Origin: Isoetes taiwanensis
Taxonomy: Eukaryota; Streptophyta; Lycopodiopsida; Isoetales; Isoetaceae
Assembly: GCA_021234155.1 (NCBI GenBank)
Contig: JAJEKV010000084.1
Coordinates: forward strand, 2,731,702 to 2,795,701
DNA: 64,000 nt
Direction: 5' to 3'
Below the pieces are notes generated by a model, which saw nothing but the letters and a program-made list of their open reading frames with translations, was not told the origin of the DNA and did not search any database. Shown here piece after piece: positions 32,696-43,797 of this stretch. How positions within the stretch are numbered: the stretch's first letter is position 1; the number at the start of each line of letters is the position of its first letter. Both the position numbers and the translations under genes were made by a program.

Positions 32696-33872
32696 ACCCC
32701 CTTTTTTTTTTTTTATTATTATAAACAATGTGAATTTTTACACTTGGTACACGGGCATATTTGACTTGTCACACTTGTTATTACAATTAACTTTCTTTAC
32801 TATGTTCCAGCTTTACATAATAGAATCCCACAGTATTTCATACATGGAATCGTATTCAGAATAACCAGTTATCGGAATAGCAAATGCCTTACTACAATGC
32901 AAGATGCTACCTATTTTATTGTGAAAACTTGGACTTGGAGCTAACTCACTATTCTGGTAGGGATGGCTTGACAATAAACAAAAAGTAAGGTATGTGAAAC
33001 TTACTATGGTATTTGACCTTTCTATGGTGATTCAATGGAGTAATTCGAAAATAAAGTTGCAATGGGGGCGGATGGGGCATCATGCCAATCAACATTCTGC
33101 ATGCAAAAATTAGAAATGTGAAATGCTATATGAAGATCTTAGAAAATGCAAAGGTATGCAATATTGTTCTTAAATTATATGTCCTTACATTTGGAAATTT
33201 CATTTTATGCAAAGGGCTTTCATGCACTTGGGTTTTCTATTGAAAGCATGCACGCCACTTGTCTAAACCTAGCAAGTTTGGCTCGTATGCAAATTTTACG
33301 TTGTATTTCACCTTTACATGGTACAATCCCAAGCCTTTTCATATGAATGTCACGAGATGTTAATAGCAAGGATTTGGAGCTTTTTATGTTGGTCAATCGG
33401 CCCTCACCAAAAACAAAAAGGCAAGGTATGCAATTTTGGCACTTTAAATGCAAAAGAAAAGATGTTTGCACAAATGTATATTTTTAGATGTAGGGTTTCG
33501 AACCCTAAAGCCAGTTACGGCAGCAGCCGAATGCAAAATTCATGCAAGATTTTCTGGCGCAAAATGTTTTCAGGGCAGCTTTGCTTCTGATTCATTCTCT
33601 ATTTTAGAAGTGTAATGCATTAAGGTTTAAGCTATAATCCATCTGCAAATGGATTTTTCTGCTGATCAAGCTTTCCAACTCGAGTGCTCTTTAATTTCCA
33701 GTTGCTCTGCATAGTTTCCAGTTGCTAAACAAAAGTGTTCAACAATTCTTCATCCGTTATTAGCTGTTTTGCATGCTATGACAAAATCTCTGCAAATGGA
33801 TTCCACCGTTGAGCAAGATCCAAAAATATGTGGAGTATGATGCTGGATTTCTAGCTCCTGAACAAAAGGGTT

Positions 33873-34026
33873 CAATGATTCTTCATTATCTATTTGATGT
33901 GGTGCACAATAAGACCGAGATCTCTCCATAGATTATTTGATGTGGTGCACAATGATTCTTCATTATCTATTTGCTGTGGTGCACAATAAGACCGAGATCT
34001 CTCCATAGATTATTTGATGTGGTGCA
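33873..34026. repeat. 77-bp tandem repeat in copy A
   Basis: Two units starting caatgattcttcattatcta at 33873 and 33950, differing by tttgatg/tttgctg. The same array is present in copy B, so it predates the segmental duplication. Confidence 0.88.
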
Positions 34027-34459
34027 CAATAAGAGTAGTTCTCAGGCTCTATCAGAATTATTCTTTACTCAAATAATGAAGCAAAGAGCTCCAAACCAGG
34101 TTTGCAGACAAATTTCTTATGCTTTGGATAGATGGTTTGGATGATGATCATTGATTATGATTGACTTTATTTGCTTTGTATTCCAATATGAGAAATAACG
34201 CTCTGATATATTTTGCCATTTCAAACATTATTTGATGAATTTTAGTAACTGCCATAGGGCTCTTATATGATGGACATTTATCATTCTTTTAGGATTAGGA
34301 CTAACTAAGGGCAAAAGGTTACAAGGTGTAAAGGGCTAAACGCCGAGAGACACCATTGTACCTTTTGGCCCTTGCATCTTACCCTTATCGGGCTAATGAT
34401 GTATTGGTTGGTCTGCAGTCTGGGTTCTCTCCTCTCCTTGTGGTTTTTGTCACTTGCAG

Positions 34460-34618
34460 TTTTTTCTAGTACTAGGAGAATGGTGAATACATGGAGCTAT
34501 GATTTCATCTGGCCAAAGGAGGAATGGAATGCTGTACATCAAGACGCAAAGACATTGATATATCTGATTAATGACTTCAAATATTTTTGGACACTTAAAA
34601 GTTTGCAACAAAATTCAA
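34460..34618 (+). pseudogene. Unidentified 159-bp exon, copy A
   Basis: Bounded by cacttgcag and by a strong donor (ttcaa/gtaagt), open across 53 codons with residues such as RRMVNTWSYDFIWPKEEWN and LINDFKYFWTLK. Sequence and both splice sites are preserved in copies B (58826-58984) and C (55641-55799). I do not recognise the family. The Trp/Asp/Lys-rich composition is protein-like. It could be an exon of a host gene caught in the duplicated segment, possibly upstream of the ELO-like exon, but no linking exon is proven. Confidence 0.45.
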
Positions 34619-35802
34619 GTAAGTGTGTTCCATTTGCTGGTTTTCTATTCGGCTACTTTTGTGAGTTTGGTCTTCTATTCTCGCTACTCTTGTGAGTTGA
34701 ATCATGTTAAATATTGTTGGTGTTCTTATTTCTGGCAGTTTGGTTCATGAGCATGTGTAAACCTGTTTCCTTTGATCTTTTCTATAAAGCGGAAAAATAT
34801 GGGCATTGTGGTTTATAAATCCTAGAAAATATAATTACAGCATCTTTGCAATGATTCTTATGGTCCTTCCTAGTGTATTAATTATCATGAATACCTGTGA
34901 ACTAGTACTTCATGGCTTTTTCCAATGTCTTAAAACCTCTATGGATGGGTACTAATACCAAATACTGGTGAAACACTCAACATTAGGTCTGGTATATTTT
35001 GAATAAGATGAATGCAATATCTTGTTTACTTGAGTCATTTGTGGATTTATATACAAAAGGCATTTGCATAAAAGTGTAGCAGATTGATGATAGAATATAA
35101 TGAGTTTTATTTTTGGCAACCATATCTTTGGCCTAAGTACATTGGCTTTTTGATTGTACTTAGGGTTTGCAAATTATATCATGTTTTTGTTCTTGCAAAG
35201 GTCAAAATCATGATAGAAAGTCTAAGGTCTTAGGATCAAATAGACTCGGGTTTTTTTGGGGGGGTAATTTGGGATAGCTAGACAAACATTTGCTTGATGT
35301 TATAAAAATGAATATAATGTAGAACCTTTAAAACGGTTGTGCATTGCGTGAATGCCCCTCCCCTTCTTTTTTAAAGAATTGAGGTTTTATTAATCAAAAG
35401 CAAAATACATAAAAGTAAAGCCTCACCCTATAGCACAAGCACATGCATATGCCACCAGTACTAGAGTCTCAAGCACAATGCACTTGCCCCACAAGAGATA
35501 CGGATCCAATACGATCCCTGGCCACTGGCTCAATAGGAGAGCATTTATAAGCCATCACTATTAACCTTCCACTCTACCTTATAGAATGAACCCCAAATTT
35601 TCGTAGAACAAAAGTTCAAAATGTGTGTGTGGTGATAGATCTTCATCCTCCATTCCTCCTTATAGAATGAACTTCAAGTTTTAATGCAAGCGAGAATTCA
35701 AAATAGGCGTGTAAACACAAGGTTTTATATGGACAAATTTCTTGTGCAAATGAACAATGAATTGAATATCTGAGCAAAGTCATATTGGTACTAAAAGAAT
35801 AG

Positions 35803-36578
35803 AAAAGAATAGAATAGATTTTTTAACGTCCACGAAGAACAAGAGGTCATCGGACCCCTACAATAGGGTAGTACAATCATTACTACTAGGATTGAAAACC
35901 TTTGCTTTCGAAAAGTTTTCTCCTTGATTTGAGGAGGACAGCGGCGGCATGAGGTTTGCCAGATTAGGCGGTGTCACGGGCGATATCGGAAGATATCAAC
36001 AATGGAGCAATTCTTGCTTGCATCCTTGCCATGGCATATATCCTACCTTGGCACGGGGCCCCAAGCTTATTTGCTTGCTTCATTGTCTAGGAACAAGCTT
36101 GTAGCTATTGCATCAATTCGCATACGAGGTCCCGCAGGGTATGGATTGAGGCGGTAGATGGGGGCGCCGCAATTGCGCGAGAAGCAAGACTATGTACACA
36201 TTTGCGATTCATGTGTTATTGAAGATGAAAGCCATACTCTTCGAGTTGCCCTACTTTTGAGATAGTCAGGAATCATTTTTTTGACCTTAGCATTCCATTC
36301 CACGCCTCCACAACTTTCGAGCACCATCATTGCATGACTTGACATTATACATACTTGAGGTTCTAGATAAACGCGTCGCAATTCTTTGAGCCCTCATTAG
36401 TCATTATCTCACGCTTGTCTAGTATCATCATTCTTTGCAAAGGTTTTTCCCTTGAAAACCTTTTCGGCGAGGGTTTTTAATCCTAGTAGTAATGATTGTA
36501 CTAGCCCATTGTATGGGTCCATGACCTATTGGTCTCCGTGGACGTTAAAAAAACTATTCTATTCTATTCTATTCTATT
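35803..36578 (+). mobile_element. 5'-truncated LINE with an extra inverted 3' UTR (copy A)
   Basis: Left part 35,803-35,940 is the reverse complement of the family's 3' UTR including the pentamer tail. The right part 35,941-36,578 is the C-terminal coding end, the 3' UTR and the ATTCT-type tail in plus orientation. The coding end (zinc-finger segment at about 36,175-36,260) is frameshifted here but open in copy B. Same arrangement at 60,181-60,977, so it predates the duplication. Confidence 0.75.
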
Positions 36579-37145
36579 CCTTTGATCTTTTATGCACAAT
36601 TCAGAATTTCATCTGTGTAGAGATAGGCAGCAGAATAAATAAGTTGCAGGATGGACCAACTGATGCGTTGCTGGATGCTTCTTTGTCTATGTTGCTGTGA
36701 TGCATTGCAGAAGCATGAGTCTATAGAACCTTGCAATGGAGGCACTTGGAAAGGGAAAAAAGTTCTAGTTGTAATTGGTCATATATGGTTTTGTCCAATG
36801 ACTTTGGGCTGATAAGAAGAGGATTGATGACAAGGCTCTTTTGCATTTTTGTATCAGGTTATTTCAAAGGAGTCTGCCACCACTTCAACTTTATTCAGCT
36901 TGTTGCTATATAAAGCTCAAGACATCGATGTTGTAATGCTCTTTATCGTATTTGGCTGACAACATCCAAGCAGGGATCTACAACAACAGCGGAGACAAGT
37001 CCATAAGTTAAATTTTTGTTTTTATTTTCGAATAGTAAAGGGATTGTTTTTTCTGAAAAGGAAGGCCATTTTGTCTTCCAAAATTAAAAGAAGCTATAAA
37101 GTAAGCTTAATCTAGCAGTTGGTTTATTTTGGGTTAATACCAATG

Positions 37146-37313
37146 GATGCAATCAGTTTGAAAGGCTTTTTAGCTGTTCTTAGATATTGGACTACAGAAC
37201 ATCCCTTAGTATCCAGTTTTAGATGGCGCCAAGATACATTTGGAGTTCCTTGGATTTTTTTGGCCTTCTTTGTTCCATGTTATTTGATAGTGGAGCTTAT
37301 ATTGAAGCTACTT
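37146..37313 (+). pseudogene. ELO-like fatty-acid elongase first exon, interrupted (copy A)
   Basis: Identical to the start of the copy B exon at 61,541. Reads MDAISLKGFLAVLRYWTTEH, then FRWRQDTFGVPWIFLAFFVP and CYLIVELILKLL before the copia composite cuts in at 37314. The motif YW..HP....F.W followed by a hydrophobic helix is the N-terminus of plant ELO-like condensing enzymes of very-long-chain fatty acid elongation in the ER. The rest of the gene, with the HxxHH box, is absent. In copy A the insertion separates it from the following sequence at 44,149. Confidence 0.45.
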
Positions 37314-39047
37314 GAAGTGCATGAAGGAAGGCAAGAAGACATTGAAAGTAGAACAACCACACGTCGTCAGATTAGGTGGAACGGCTTTAAAGCGTAACTT
37401 CCTTTTGATGCGATGCTTATGGCGGGACAAAGCGAGTTCCAAAACCGAAGATAATATCTTGTGTGGTGGAGCCCAAGACAATTAGAACAAATTTGTGATG
37501 GGAGCTGATTCCTTCAAATGGAAGGAGGCTATGGAGAGTGAGTTGAAATCATTTGAAGAAACCGAACATATGAATTGGTGTCACGTCCAGGAGCAAAAAA
37601 TGTGGTTGGCAAGAAGTGGCTCTTTAAAATAAAGAGAAATGCTGATGGATCGGTAGAAAGGTATAAAGCTCGGCTAGTAGCAAAAGGATACACTTTCGGG
37701 GAAGAAGGAGTAGACTATCTGGATACTTTTTCACCCATAGTCAAGGTGACTAGTCTAAGAACCCGATAGCATTGGCGGTTCGAGAATGATATGGAGATAG
37801 AGCATATGGGCGTGAAGGCGGCTTTCTTAAATGGAGAACTAGAAGAAGAGATCTATATGGAGCAGCCTGAAGGATATGAGCAGGGAAGAATATGGTGTCT
37901 GGTGAAAAAGCGATATCTGACTTGGAGACAAGCATCTAGGCAATGGTATGTTTGCATGAATAAGTTTTTTGCTTTCAATTGGGTTTAGAAAGTTGAAAGC
38001 GAGGGAAGGCAATCTATACATGTGGAAAAAGAAGGGACAAGTGCTTGATTATGGCACTTTATGTTGATGATTGTGTCATAGTCGGTAATGACAAATCATA
38101 CCTAGAGAGATGCAAAGTGTTCTTGAAGAGGCGATTCGAATAATGAGAACTAGGTGAGCTCAAGAAACTGTTAGGTATGGAGGTGGAAGGAATAGGAAAA
38201 AGGGGGAGCTTGCTTTGGACCTTAAGAGCGAGAATATCAAAAGGCTTTGGTCCGATCACGAATGGCAAATTGCAATATATCAAAAACACCCCTTGTACCG
38301 GTACAAAAATTAGCGATAAGATGTGCGAGAAACTTGGCTGAACAAAGGGAAATGGAAAAGGTGCGTATCGTGCATTGATAGGCTCGCTTTTACATATTGC
38401 CAACAAACACAAGGCCGGATATCTCTTATGCGATTAACTTGCTCGGTCGTTTTGCAACAATCCGAGGCGAGAGCATTGGATAAGCGGCCAAAAGGTTTTT
38501 TGAGATATTTGAAGGGTACTTTGCATGATGGTATTCACTTCACCAAGAGTGAAGAAAATGGTTTAACGAGGTTATGCCGATGCGGCATCGGGAGGAGATC
38601 TGGATGACGGATGGAAGTCAACTTGAGGTTATGTGTGCAAATTAGGTATCTTTGCTATATCTTGGGGTGTAAGAAGCGAGAATGTGTAGCCAAATCTAGC
38701 CTTGAAGCGAGAATATAGCTTGATATCACAGCGACCTCACGAAATAATTTGGTTACCTTGAGAATGCTCAAGGAGTTGGGATGTTTGTTGCCGAGTGCTA
38801 CCAAGCTATCTTGTGATAACAAGAGCGGAGTGGCAATGACTAAAAATCCAGTTCATCATTCTCGTACCAAACACATTGAAATACACCATCACTTCATACG
38901 GGATGAAGTCGAAAAGGGGAGATCGATGTGACTTATATCCCCACAAAATTGCAAAGGCCGGACATGCTCACTAAGGCTCTATCGAACCTAAGTTGATAGA
39001 TGCTAAAACCCGTGGAGTTGTGGAGTGTAAAGGCTAAGGGGAGTATA
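37314..39047 (+). pseudogene. Forward copia fragment: RT and RNase H
   Basis: Begins inside the integrase-RT linker (gaagtgcatgaaggaaggca, also found reversed at about 41,690). [22 protein letters not shown] and [22 protein letters not shown] at 37,600-37,745, then AFLNGELEEEIYMEQPEGYE at about 37,820, and an intact YVDD active site at 38060-38071. RNase [21 protein letters not shown], then [16 protein letters not shown] at 38,810-38,925. The polypurine tract (aaggctaagggga, about 39,030) directly precedes the LTR. Several one-base shifts separate these motifs. Confidence 0.85.
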
Positions 39048-39388
39048 TGTTGCATATATAGCCTTTACACATGTCATGTAGAAGCGGCATGAAGCAACAA
39101 ATGGGAAACCATGCATGCGGGCATGGCATGCGAGTAGTTGCATCGCGGGCATGGCGAGATAGTATAAGAGGAGACTCCGCGGAGGCGAAGAAGAAGGTGA
39201 GAAGCAAGGAAGCGGTGCATCACGGGTGGAACAATCCGATGATTGGATTGAAGGTGAAGTGGCTGAATTGCGGTGGCTTTAGGTGGAGTCTTGTTTATGC
39301 TTGAAGGGATAGAGCTTGGGCTCGGCCGTACATCTGGCCGAGAAGAGTGCGGCTGTGGCAACAAGCAGTACCGCTATTTGAATCGAAA
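39048..39388 (+). repeat. Copia 3' LTR (forward)
   Basis: Starts TGTTGCATATATAGCC after the polypurine tract and is 341 bp long. The same start recurs at 39389 and, reversed, ending at 39953 and 44148. The 3' end (gaatcgaaa) is slightly eroded relative to the gaatcgaaca end of the reverse element's LTR. Confidence 0.82.
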
Positions 39389-39715
39389 TGTTGCATATAT
39401 AGCCTTTACACATGTCATGTAGAACATGGCATGAAGCAACAAATGGGGAAACCATGCATGCGGGCATGGCATGCGGGTAGTTGCATGCGGGCATGGCCGG
39501 ATAGTATAAGAGGAGACTCGCGGGCGGGAAGAAGGTGGAAGGAAACGGAAGCGGTGCATCACGGGTGGAGCAATCCGGTGATTGAAGGTGAAATTAGTAG
39601 TGCGGTGGCTTTAGGTGGAGTCTTGTTTATCTTGAAGGGATAAGAGCTTGGAGGCTCGGCTGTACATCACGGTGAAAGTCTTGTTTGTGGCAACAAGCGA
39701 ATGCATTTCGAATCA
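39389..39715 (+). repeat. Second, directly adjacent copia LTR
   Basis: Begins TGTTGCATATATAGCC immediately after the previous LTR, with about 327 bp of the same sequence carrying small indels. Two abutting LTRs in direct orientation resemble a 2-LTR circle junction or a tandem repeat collapse. Confidence 0.78.
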
Positions 39716-39953
39716 TAAACAAGACTCCACCTAAAGCCACTGCAATTCAGCCACTTCACCTTCAATCCAATCACTGGATTGTTCCAACCAGATGCACCGC
39801 TTCCTTGCTTCTCCACCTCCTCGCGAGTCTCCCTCTTATACTATTCGCCACAGCCCTCGGATAAATTGATCATGCCATGCCCTCGCGATGCATGGTTTCC
39901 ATTTGTTGCTTCATGCCGTTTCTACATGACATGTGTAAAGGCTATATGCAACA
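39716..39953 (-). repeat. Truncated 3' LTR of the reverse copia element
   Basis: Reverse-complement LTR sequence (aagactccacctaaagccac to ctatatgcaaca) ending at 39953, followed by the reversed polypurine tract (tactccccttagcc, 39954-39970). The left part of this LTR is missing where it meets the forward LTR. Confidence 0.8.
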
Positions 39954-39984
39954 TACTCCCCTTAGCCTTTACACTCCACAACTC

Positions 39985-41480
39985 AGGCACGGGTTTTAGC
40001 ATCTATCAACTTAGGTTCGGGGATAGAGCCTTAGTGAGCATGTCCCGGCTGCAATTTTGTGGGGATATAAGTCACATCGATCTCCCTTTTTCGACTTCAT
40101 CCCGTATGAAGTGATGGTGTATTTCAATGTGTTTGGTACGAGAATGATGAACTGATTTTTAGTCATTGCCACTCCGCTCTTGTTATCACGAAGATAGCTT
40201 GGTAGCACTCGGCAACAAACATCCCAACTCCTTGAGCATTCTCAGCGTAACCAAATTATTTTTAGGTCGCCAGGATATGATTGCTACATATTCTCGCTTC
40301 AAGGCTAGATTTGGCTACACATTCCTGCTTCTTACACCCCCAAGATATAGCAGCATTACCTAATTTGCACACATAACCCGAAGTTGACTTCCTGTCATCC
40401 AGATCTCCTCCTGCACCAGACGGCATAACCTCGTTAAACCATTTTCTTCACTCTTGGTGAAGTGAATACCATCATGCAAAGTACCCTTCAAATATCTCAA
40501 AACCCTTTTGGCCGCTATCCAATGCTCTCTCGCCCCTGGATTGTTGCAAAACGATCGAGCAAGTTAATCGCATAAAGAGATATCTGGCCTTGTCTTTGTT
40601 GGCAATATGTAAAGCGAGCCTATCAATGCACGATACGGCACCTTTTCCATTTCCTTTGTTCACCAAGTTTCTCGGGCACATCTTACTGCTAATTTTGTAC
40701 CGGTACAAGGGGTGTTTTTGATATATTGCAATTTGCCATTCAGATCCGGACCAAAGCCTTTTTGATATTACGCTCAAGGCGTCAAAGCAAGCTCCCCCCT
40801 TTTTCCTATTCCTTCGACCTCCATACCTAACAGTTTCTTGAGCTCACCTAGTTACGTTATTCGAATCGCCTCTTGGTAACACTTTGCATCTCTCTAGGTA
40901 TGATTTGTCATTCACGACTATGACACAATCATCAACATAAAGTGCCATAATCAAGCACTTGTCCCCTTCTTTTCCACATGTATAGATTGCCTTCCGTTTT
41001 CAACTTTCTAAACCCAATTGAAAGCAAAAACTTATTCATGCAAACATACCATTGCCTAGATGCTTGTCTCAAGTCAGAGTATATCGCTTTTTTTCGGTCA
41101 AGACACCATATTCTTCCCCCGCTCATATCCTTCAGCCGCTCCATATAGATCTCTTCTTCTAGTTCTCCATTTAAGAAAGCCGTCTTCACGTCCATATGCT
41201 CTATCTCCATATCATTCTCGAATCGCCAATGCTATCGGGGTTCTTAGACTAGTCACCTTGACTATGGGTGAAAAAGTATCCGTATAGTCTACTCCTTCTT
41301 CCGAAAGTGTATCCTTTTGCTACTAGCCGAGCTTTATACCTTTTTCTACCGATCCATCAGCATTTCTCTTTATTTTAAAGAGCCACCACGCCAACCACAT
41401 TTTTGCTCCTGACGTGACACCAATTCATATGTTCCGGTTTCTTCAAATGATTTCAACTCACTCTCCATAGCCTCCTTCCA
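39985..41480 (-). pseudogene. Reverse copia element: RNase H and RT
   Basis: On the minus strand, RT at about 41,390-40,880 (start RT region, then MEIEHMDVKTAFLNGELEEE, 41,210) with the YVDD site intact at 40,928-40,939. RNase H ([11 protein letters not shown], about 40,190-40,160) lies close to the polypurine tract. The same motifs as in the forward copy, with independent small frame changes. Confidence 0.82.
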
Positions 41481-41999
41481 TTTGAAGGAATCAGCCCCAT
41501 CCGCGGCTTGTTCTCTTTGTCTTGGGCTCCACCACACAAGATATTATCTTCGGTTTTGGAACTCGCTTTTGTCACGCCATAAGCATCCGCATCAAAAGGA
41601 AGTTACGCTTTAAGCCGTTCCACCCTGCATACGACGTGTGGTTGTTCTACTTTCAATGTCTTCTTGCCTTCCTTCATGCACTTCTTCTTGCACATCGGCA
41701 CACTATCAGCTCCAAGAGCCTCATGCACCTCCTCGTGCTCGCCTCCAGGTGTATGTGGTGCAATCGTTGACCTCTATGGTCTCATGCACCCCATCCGCTC
41801 ATCATCCGAGTCATCACTTATTACTACATCGGTTCCGCCATTGTCTCCTTGATCTTCTCCGCATCCTTCTCTAGATCGTCTTCGCTCTATTGGTATCCAT
41901 TCCACGCTTCTCGCGACCGCCAAAGATTTCCTATCCTTATAAAGTATTCTTTCATCAAATTCAACATCCCCGCTAACATAAACTTTATGGGTCCGCGAG

Positions 42000-42730
42000 G
42001 TTCATATAGCCTATAGCCATTTGCCTCCTCATCATACCCTACTAGAAAAGTGGGGATACTTGATCATCTAACTTCCTCCGCGGCTCTCCTCGCACGCAGC
42101 ATGTACGCTAAACATCCGTAGACCCTTAATCGTCGGGACGGATTTTGCCTTCTTCCGGACCACTTCTCCTCGGGGCGCTCCCTTCAATGCGACTATGGGC
42201 AGCACGATTGCGCACATAGCAGGCCGCAGCTCTTGCTTCTCCCCATAAAAAGTTAGGCAATCCCCGCATGTTTCAACATGCATCTAGCGCATCCATTATG
42301 GTGCGGTTCTTACGTTACGCTACCCCGTTCTGGCGGAGGTGTATATCGACATGTATCGTCTTCTAATACCCGCACATGACGGAACTTTGTGAATTCTTTC
42401 GACTTTTGTATTCTCCTCAGAGATCGACCTCAACGATTTTACACGTTTGGATGTTTCTCGCTCTACCTGCGACATAAAGCGAAAAGCATCATATACTTGA
42501 TCTTTTGTGCGAAGATAATAACATTTAGTGCGTCTGCTACAATCATCTATAAAAGTGGCAAAATATGATTTTCCCCAAGGCTCGTGTTTGCATAGGTCCA
42601 CCACACGTCGAGAATGCACTAATTCAAGCAACTTTCGGTTGCTTTCGCCGTCCCTTATTTTTAAAGGGAAGTCTAGCTTGCTTTCCAAGCATACATGCCT
42701 CACACACGCCATGATCTTCATCATTACATA
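42000..42730 (-). pseudogene. Reverse copia element: integrase core
   Basis: Minus-strand frames carry the GAG-pre-integrase zinc region (HVCLESKLDFPLKIRDGESN) and the integrase core GKSYFATFIDDCSRRTKCYY, then VERETSKRVKSLRS (about 42,580-42,420), followed at about 42,280-42,070 by the late integrase region with RVFGVH-like words in a shifted frame. Integrase joins the element cDNA to host DNA. Frame slips again split the domain. Confidence 0.8.
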
Positions 42731-42819
42731 TCAACCCATCTAACAACTTATGTTTTACGTTGCAATTTTAATCTTTGTTATAATTGACATGCCCCATTCT
42801 AAGATGCCATGTATGCGGA

Positions 42820-43430
42820 TCATCCATACCGAAACTTTATTGATAACCCTCGCATCCAATTCAAACAGACTTTTCCGTTCCTTTGTGCCTCAAAGGTTTT
42901 CACACCATCTTTTATGAACTTGCACCCAGTCTTATGAAATCTTAATTCATAACCATCATCTACTAAATCTGCTCTGACGAAACCAGTTGAACAACATACC
43001 GGGACATATAATGCTCTCGGCACATTAAGAATAGTTTTACCTTCCCTTGTCAATTCTAGATTCCGTGCCCATGTACACCTGAAGAACTCCATTTCCCATC
43101 TTGACTACATGCTTTTCATTGGTTTTAACATGACGCTGACATTCTTGGTGAGCTTACCACCGAAACTTACGCTCGAGTCGATGGTCAATACATGAGTTCT
43201 CCTCTCGCACATTTGCAATTGCTCCAATCATTCCCGGGTTCTCTTTCTCAATTTCAAGTTTTCTATTGAATTCAACCATCTCGGCGTCCATAAGCAGCGG
43301 CTCCGCCTAGTCTCCCTTACACACATTAACAAGCTACTCTGTATGCTTGCCATGTCCTCCTTGGCGGGTAACAAAACAATCCTCCGGTCTTGGACAATCG
43401 TGAAGATGACCGAAGTGTTCTTGTGCTCGA
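42820..43430 (-). pseudogene. Reverse copia element: gag/protease region
   Basis: Minus-strand frames contain LTREGKTILNVPRALYVP and VDDGYELRFHKTGCKF, the region that follows the protease in copia polyproteins (43,092-42,820). Upstream is a poorly preserved gag with LNSIENLKLRKRTRE and no complete zinc knuckle that I can see. Confidence 0.6.
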
Positions 43431-43462
43431 TACCATGTTGAGAAATGAGTTTTCTATGATTG

Positions 43463-43534
43463 GGTGGACAGGTGGGGATCGAACCAGGACCTCTTGCTTG
43501 CAAGCCAAGTACTCTACCAGCGAGCTACCGGCCC
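43463..43534 (-). other. tRNA-like sequence (72 nt) with pol III A and B boxes
   Basis: Reads GGGCCGGTAGCTCGCTGGTA at its 5' end and ggttcgatcccc toward its 3' end on the minus strand. TAGCTC..CTGGTAGAG matches an A box and GGTTCGATCCC a B box. A 5-bp anticodon stem (CTTGG/GCAAG with one mismatch) closes a 7-nt loop CTTGCAA, anticodon TGC (Ala). The T-stem and acceptor pairing are imperfect, so I do not call a functional tRNA. It could be a SINE head or a tRNA-derived block in the copia leader. Confidence 0.55.
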
Positions 43535-43770
43535 TTTGATGGGCTTCGGGTACTCTTCCACGAAGTCATTCTTCATGTGTGCCCATTACACATACTCCAA
43601 CATTCCCCTTAATGGGCACACCAATCCATTCGGCCTTCACCACAATCCACATGCTCCCCTCCTCCCGGGCAACTCCACCGCTGCGAGAGTTGGGCTTTCC
43701 AGCGGCCAAGCTTTGCTCATTCTCACCCCTACACCGGGGATTATCGGTCGCGGTTAAGCACCCTTTACTT

Positions 43771-43790
43771 GGGACCATGGCTCGATACCA
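43771..43790 (-). other. Primer binding site of the reverse copia element
   Basis: TGGTATCGAGCCATGG on the minus strand, 7 nt after the 5' LTR end, matches the initiator-Met tRNA complement TGGTATCAGAGC with one base missing at a CAG. Standard for Ty1-copia. Confidence 0.75.
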
Positions 43791-43797
43791 TCACCTT

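Larger units (their letters stand above)
32703..37313. repeat. Segmental repeat copy A, left part
   Basis: Nearly identical to 57,078-61,708 (copy B). It starts after a T-rich tract with tattattataaacaatgtg and ends at agctactt (37313), where the copia composite begins. Contents in order: 77-bp tandem repeat, unidentified 159-bp exon, truncated LINE, ELO-like first exon. Differences from copy B are small and concentrated at CAG/CTG sites, except for homopolymer lengths. Confidence 0.92.

Noticed and set aside
33146-33590. Open frames of 66-90 codons duplicated at 57,511-57,979
   Set aside because: Present in both copies only because the segment is duplicated. They overlap on opposite strands and lack protein-like features.
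43463-43534. Functional alanine tRNA gene
   Set aside because: Mismatch in the anticodon stem and poorly paired acceptor and T stems; reported only as tRNA-like.
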